A stretch of DNA of 64,000 nt from an uncultured Ilyobacter sp. (GTDB lineage Bacteria > Fusobacteriota > Fusobacteriia > Fusobacteriales > Fusobacteriaceae). Below the pieces are notes generated by a model, which saw nothing but the letters and a program-made list of their open reading frames with translations, had not been told where the DNA came from and made no database searches. Made by a program: the position numbers and the translations under genes. The first letter of the stretch is position 1, and each line of letters opens with the position of its first letter. This document shows positions 61,036 through 64,000 of the stretch, in pieces. The stretch spans positions 186,001 to 250,000 of the forward strand of contig NZ_OY764058.1 of the NCBI RefSeq assembly GCF_963668085.1, written 5' to 3'.

Positions 61036-62088
61036 TTATCGTCCTAAAATTTTAATTGCTTCTTCAATATAACTTGGGTCTACAACAGATTCAAAATAAT
61101 CTAGTTCAGGAGAAGATTCTATGGCTTCTTGATCACGTAAGAAATCAGCAGTTTCTTTAAGAATAACTGGTAAGTTACCAAGGTTTTCACTAGTTCCAAA
61201 GAATGTTGCAGTCAACTGTTCTTCAGGACTAAGCCATTTGTTTCCATTTATTTGAGATAATGTTACTTCTTTTGATAGGTTTAATTGACTTGCTAAGATA
61301 TTTGCAGCGTCATCTACAGAATTTCTATAAACATCACCAGCTTCTATCATAGCGGCTACATAACACGCTACTAAATCTGGATAAGCTTCGGCAAATTCTG
61401 TTCTTACAACTCCTGTATCAGCAGTGACAGTTCCCAAAGCTAATAAATCAGCAGTACTTTTTAAGATAGTACCGTCTTTTGTTAGTTCGCCTAATGCAGG
61501 CTGCCATACATAAGCAGCTTCAATGTCTCCCCTTGACCAAGCAGCTACGATATCAGCTGGTTTCATATCTAATATAGTAACTTGATCTTTTATACCGGCC
61601 TCTTCTAGAACCTTTAAAGCCGTCAAGTGAGAAGTACTTGCTACTGGAGTCGCAAGAGTTTTACCTGCTAAATCTTTTACTTCTTTTATACCGGAACCAT
61701 CTTTTACACATAAGGCTTCACTCTCAGCAATTAATGCATGAAGCCAGATAAGTTTTAAATCAAGTCCTAGAGATGCTGCTGTGGCAAGAGGTACGCTTCC
61801 TACATTACCAAAATCAATACTACCTGAAGCTAAAGCAACATTTACATCTGAACCAGCATCGAAATTAACAAAGTTAACTTTGACACCTTTTTCTGAAAAA
61901 TATTTTTCTATAAATCCTTCATGTATAGCTAACATTTCATCTTCCACTAACTTTTGTGTACCGATATTAACAACTTCTGGATACTTGGCCCCCTCAGACT
62001 TAGAAGATGAACTACCGCCACATCCGACAAATGAAAAAAATAAAACAGACATTATTCCTAAACTAACTAATTTTTTTAAATAACTCAA
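61036..62088 (-). CDS. TauA-like substrate-binding lipoprotein, second paralogue
   Basis: A 350-residue lipoprotein, lipobox SFVGC (Cys23), same fold as the protein at 46895-47965. It shares long identical stretches: IGTQKLVEDEMLAIHEG, FDAGSDVNVALASGSIDFGN, ATPVASTSHL, DIVAAWSRGDIEAAYVWQPA. It lies downstream of mttB on the same strand, separated by an 86-bp tandem repeat, and so is paired with the trimethylamine enzyme. No ABC permease is near. Ligand inferred to be a methylated amine. Confidence 0.85.
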   Translation of the reverse strand: MSYLKKLVSLGIMSVLFFSFVGCGGSSSSKSEGAKYPEVVNIGTQKLVEDEMLAIHEGFIEKYFSEKGVKVNFVNFDAGSDVNVALASGSIDFGNVGSVPLATAASLGLDLKLIWLHALIAESEALCVKDGSGIKEVKDLAGKTLATPVASTSHLTALKVLEEAGIKDQVTILDMKPADIVAAWSRGDIEAAYVWQPALGELTKDGTILKSTADLLALGTVTADTGVVRTEFAEAYPDLVACYVAAMIEAGDVYRNSVDDAANILASQLNLSKEVTLSQINGNKWLSPEEQLTATFFGTSENLGNLPVILKETADFLRDQEAIESSPELDYFESVVDPSYIEEAIKILGR

Positions 62089-62096
62089 AAAATCCC

Positions 62097-62168
62097 CCCC
62101 ATTTTAAATGTAATAAATCTCCAAGTGTAACTCCCCATTTTAAACATAATGACCCTTTAAGTGTAACA
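62097..62168. repeat. 36-bp tandem repeat between mttB and binding-protein gene
   Basis: Two copies of CCCCATTTTAAA..AAGTGTAAC, starting at 62097 and 62133. They may be a binding site for a regulator or a duplication; they overlap the ribosome site region of the binding-protein gene. Confidence 0.6.
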
Positions 62169-62174
62169 CCCTAA

Positions 62175-63641
62175 TTAAATATCGTTATCAGTTTCTGCCT
62201 CTGCATTTTCAATAATTGTTTTAAGTGCTTCTGCAATTGAATCATCAACAGAAAGTACTTCATACTCAGCAAAATGTTTTAATGCTTTCTTATGAGCTCT
62301 TTCCTCCATTGTAGTACTGCCTTCAGCTTCCCATTGAGCTGCATTTTTACGATCAATTAGATCAGCTTGAGATAACTCTGTACGCATAAATTTTGAAGTG
62401 TGTCTCTGAGTAAGGAAACTTCCTAGCGGCCCTACTTTTTTGATCACATCAAGAGCTAAGGTATCTTTGTTAACTGGCATTCCTTCTAAAACTCTACGCA
62501 CCATTTTCACGATTTCACAGTCGATCATTAATTGGTCATAACTCATTGTCATACCATTATCAATCATTCCCATACCGTATATTAAGCTGGTCCCTGCCAA
62601 AGCTGGTAATATAGAGGTAATTGTTTTCTCGTGTCCAATTTGTGCGTCTGATACTTTTGAGTCCGCCTATGTTCCACCAGTATCGGTTGGAATACTATAG
62701 TATTGTCCAAGCTGTGCAACTCCTACACCGAGCATACCCATTTCTGGTGCACCGACAGGTGAAGTCGTTAGACGTAAATCCATTATTGTTGAAGAAGTTC
62801 CCATAATAATTGGATTACCTTTGTTTACTAATTGAGCAAGAACTGTCGCTGCAATAAACTCAGTATTTGTAACAACTAATGTTCCTACAAGAGTTACTGG
62901 AGTAGTCCCACCTGAGAGTCCCATTGATAAAACATCAATTGGTAAACCTGCCTTAGCAGATTCAATAATAATTTCACCAACTTCTTCTGCGATTTCTAAT
63001 GGACTGGTAGGACATGCTACAGTTGTAGTAATTGGACGTTTACGAAGTTCTTCCTTACCTCCAACCATTGCAGCACACATTTCAATCCATCTACGAGTAT
63101 TCTTACCTGAGTCATTGTGGTGAGCGAAATGTTTAGTGGTATTTAATAATACAGCCTCACCTTCATGAAGGTTTTTGTACTCTTGATCAACATCTCCAGC
63201 TGTTACAGGAATGTGAAAGATATCAACTTCTGGTAGTCCATCAACATAACGAGCAACGTCAGCTACATCTTGTTTAGTCGATTCTCTAATTTCTCCAGTT
63301 TCGATGTCTTTAATGAAAACAGCTGTACCAAAATTTGTATAACGTACAGTACCGTCTCCAAACATGAGATTATTTTTAGGATCACGTCCATAAAGCATAA
63401 ACTGAGAAGGACAAGATTCTAGGCATTCTATTGCTAGAGCCCTTGGAATTTGTACAATTCCAGTTTCCTCATTTACTGTACAACCTGCGTTACGATAATA
63501 CTCATGGGCTTCTTTCCCGGGAGATTTAACTCCAACGGTTTCTAGTACTTCTAAAGAAGCTTCATGAATTTGTTCTAGATCAGCATTTGAAAAAAGTTTA
63601 TACTTTAGAGCTGATTCATCAAAACAACCAATTTTCCCCAT
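62175..63641 (-). CDS. mttB: Trimethylamine methyltransferase MttB with in-frame amber (pyrrolysine) codon
   Basis: One 488-residue methyltransferase read through TAG at 62667-62669 (minus strand), residue 325. Before it: NLEQIHEASLEVLETVGVKS-like start (NADLEQIHEASLEVLETVGV), PMSLGLSGGTTPVTLVGTL-like VLSMGLSGGTTPVTLVGTLV and YYSIPTDTGGT; after it, reading ADSKVSDAQIGHEKTITSIL, then LAGTSLIYGMGMIDNGMTMS. Both sides are in frame with no other stop. Methanosarcina MttB has its pyrrolysine near residue 334 of about 495, so position and length match. ATG 63641, AAAGGGGG upstream. It is on the opposite strand to mtbB. Confidence 0.93.
62667..62669 (-). other. In-frame amber codon decoded as pyrrolysine (mttB)
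   Basis: On the minus strand the context is GGAACA TAG GCGGAC. Translation continues 163 residues to TAA at 62175. Confidence 0.9.
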
Positions 63642-63693
63642 ATTAACCCCCTTTAAATATTTATTAATCTGTCTTAAAAAACAACTAGTAATT

Positions 63694-63858
63694 TACTCAA
63701 GTTGTTACTTGCTAAAAAAACCATGAATTTTATTGTATTATTAAAATTGGATACATTATTCCTATATTAGATTATCTAGACTTTAAAAATAAACTTTTGG
63801 AATAGTTATAACTTTAATAACTTAATAAATTCTGCTAATTTCAAGGCAGCAACCTGGG
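63694..63858. repeat. Possible IS982-derived remnant with inverted ends
   Basis: ACTCAAGTTGTTACTTG (63694 onward) resembles the IS982 end ACCTAAGTTGCTACCTTG, and the complement of CAAGGCAGCAACCTGGGG (about 63842-63859) resembles it as well. About 165 bp, with no ORF. Confidence 0.35.
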
Positions 63859-63892
63859 GAATTTAACAAATAAATTAAAACAAAACTTTATT

Positions 63893-63955
63893 TTGACAGA
63901 TTAATTTTCTATTACAATTATAGTATAATTTTTGACATCAAATCAATGTTTGATG
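63893..63955 (+). promoter_or_regulatory. Promoter-like region with palindromic operator at the window end
   Basis: TTGACA (63893-63898) and TATAAT (63924-63929; the spacing is longer than ideal) are followed by the 7-bp inverted repeat CATCAAA (63936-63942) / TTTGATG (63949-63955). It faces a gene beyond the window, divergent from mttB. Confidence 0.5.
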
Positions 63956-64000
63956 GAACAAAAAAAATTGTGCAGGATAACATATTAATGTAGGATTTGA

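Noticed and set aside
62175..62600. Separate gene after the mttB amber codon
   Set aside because: It is the in-frame continuation of MttB; no ribosome site or own start is present.

Overview
The window is AT-rich DNA from an anaerobic, Gram-negative-type bacterium. It carries exported lipoproteins with lipobox cysteines, an MsbA/BmrA-like ABC exporter, CoA-disulfide reductases, anaerobic-type cobaltochelatases and an arginine-type EF-P with its rhamnosyltransferase. I read it as most likely Fusobacteriota (Ilyobacter/Propionigenium-like). That placement is inference from gene content, because no rRNA is present.

Region 1 (1-10 kb) holds a PLD-family lipoprotein, a guanine-class purine riboswitch with a purine permease, a Ser/Asp-repeat LRR surface protein, an AbrB-like regulator with a four-domain CoA-disulfide reductase, and a DUF2075 helicase-like gene whose real start lies upstream of any ATG. 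An apparently intact IS4-like insertion sequence with 15-bp ends and a 6-bp target duplication follows (10.2-11.4 kb). Region 2 (11.4-29 kb) is housekeeping and stress material: a YtfI/YtfJ-like pair, Hsp20, an ArsR/ArsP-type permease/thioredoxin operon, a second CoA-disulfide reductase, HU, an EAL protein, an EF-G paralogue and an ABC exporter. Region 3 (29-34 kb) is a cobalamin-riboswitch-controlled corrinoid supply locus with an exported CbiK, a cytoplasmic CbiK and a BtuCDF-type importer. Region 4 (34-45 kb) includes HAD and HD hydrolases, RraA-like, MarR/MATE, EarP with EF-P, a small protein made of three exact-period 40-residue repeats behind a long leader, a LigB/YgiD dioxygenase, and a D-malate/tartrate dehydrogenase with an AEC carrier.

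Region 5 (45.5-63.6 kb) is the highlight: an apparently complete pyrrolysine (22nd amino acid) and methylamine system. In order it contains a PucR regulator, a TauA-like binding lipoprotein, corrinoid protein mtbC, mtbB with an in-frame amber codon, the amber-suppressor tRNA pylT (anticodon CUA), a 2Fe-2S/ASKHA corrinoid activator, pylB-pylC-pylD-pylSn-pylSc, a MetH-activation-like protein, a CobW-type GTPase, and a UroD-family methyltransferase fused to a thioredoxin-like domain. After a frameshifted IS982-type element come, on the other strand, mttB with its own in-frame amber codon and a second binding lipoprotein.

How it fits together (inference): PylBCD make pyrrolysine, PylSn/PylSc charge pylT, and UAG in mtbB and mttB is read as pyrrolysine. 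MttB and MtbB demethylate tri- and dimethylamine onto the corrinoid of MtbC, the activator keeps the corrinoid reduced, and the UroD-Trx protein passes the methyl group to an acceptor not identified here. The cobalamin locus at 29-34 kb would supply the cofactor. UAG also ends many ordinary genes in this window, so read-through must be limited by expression or context.
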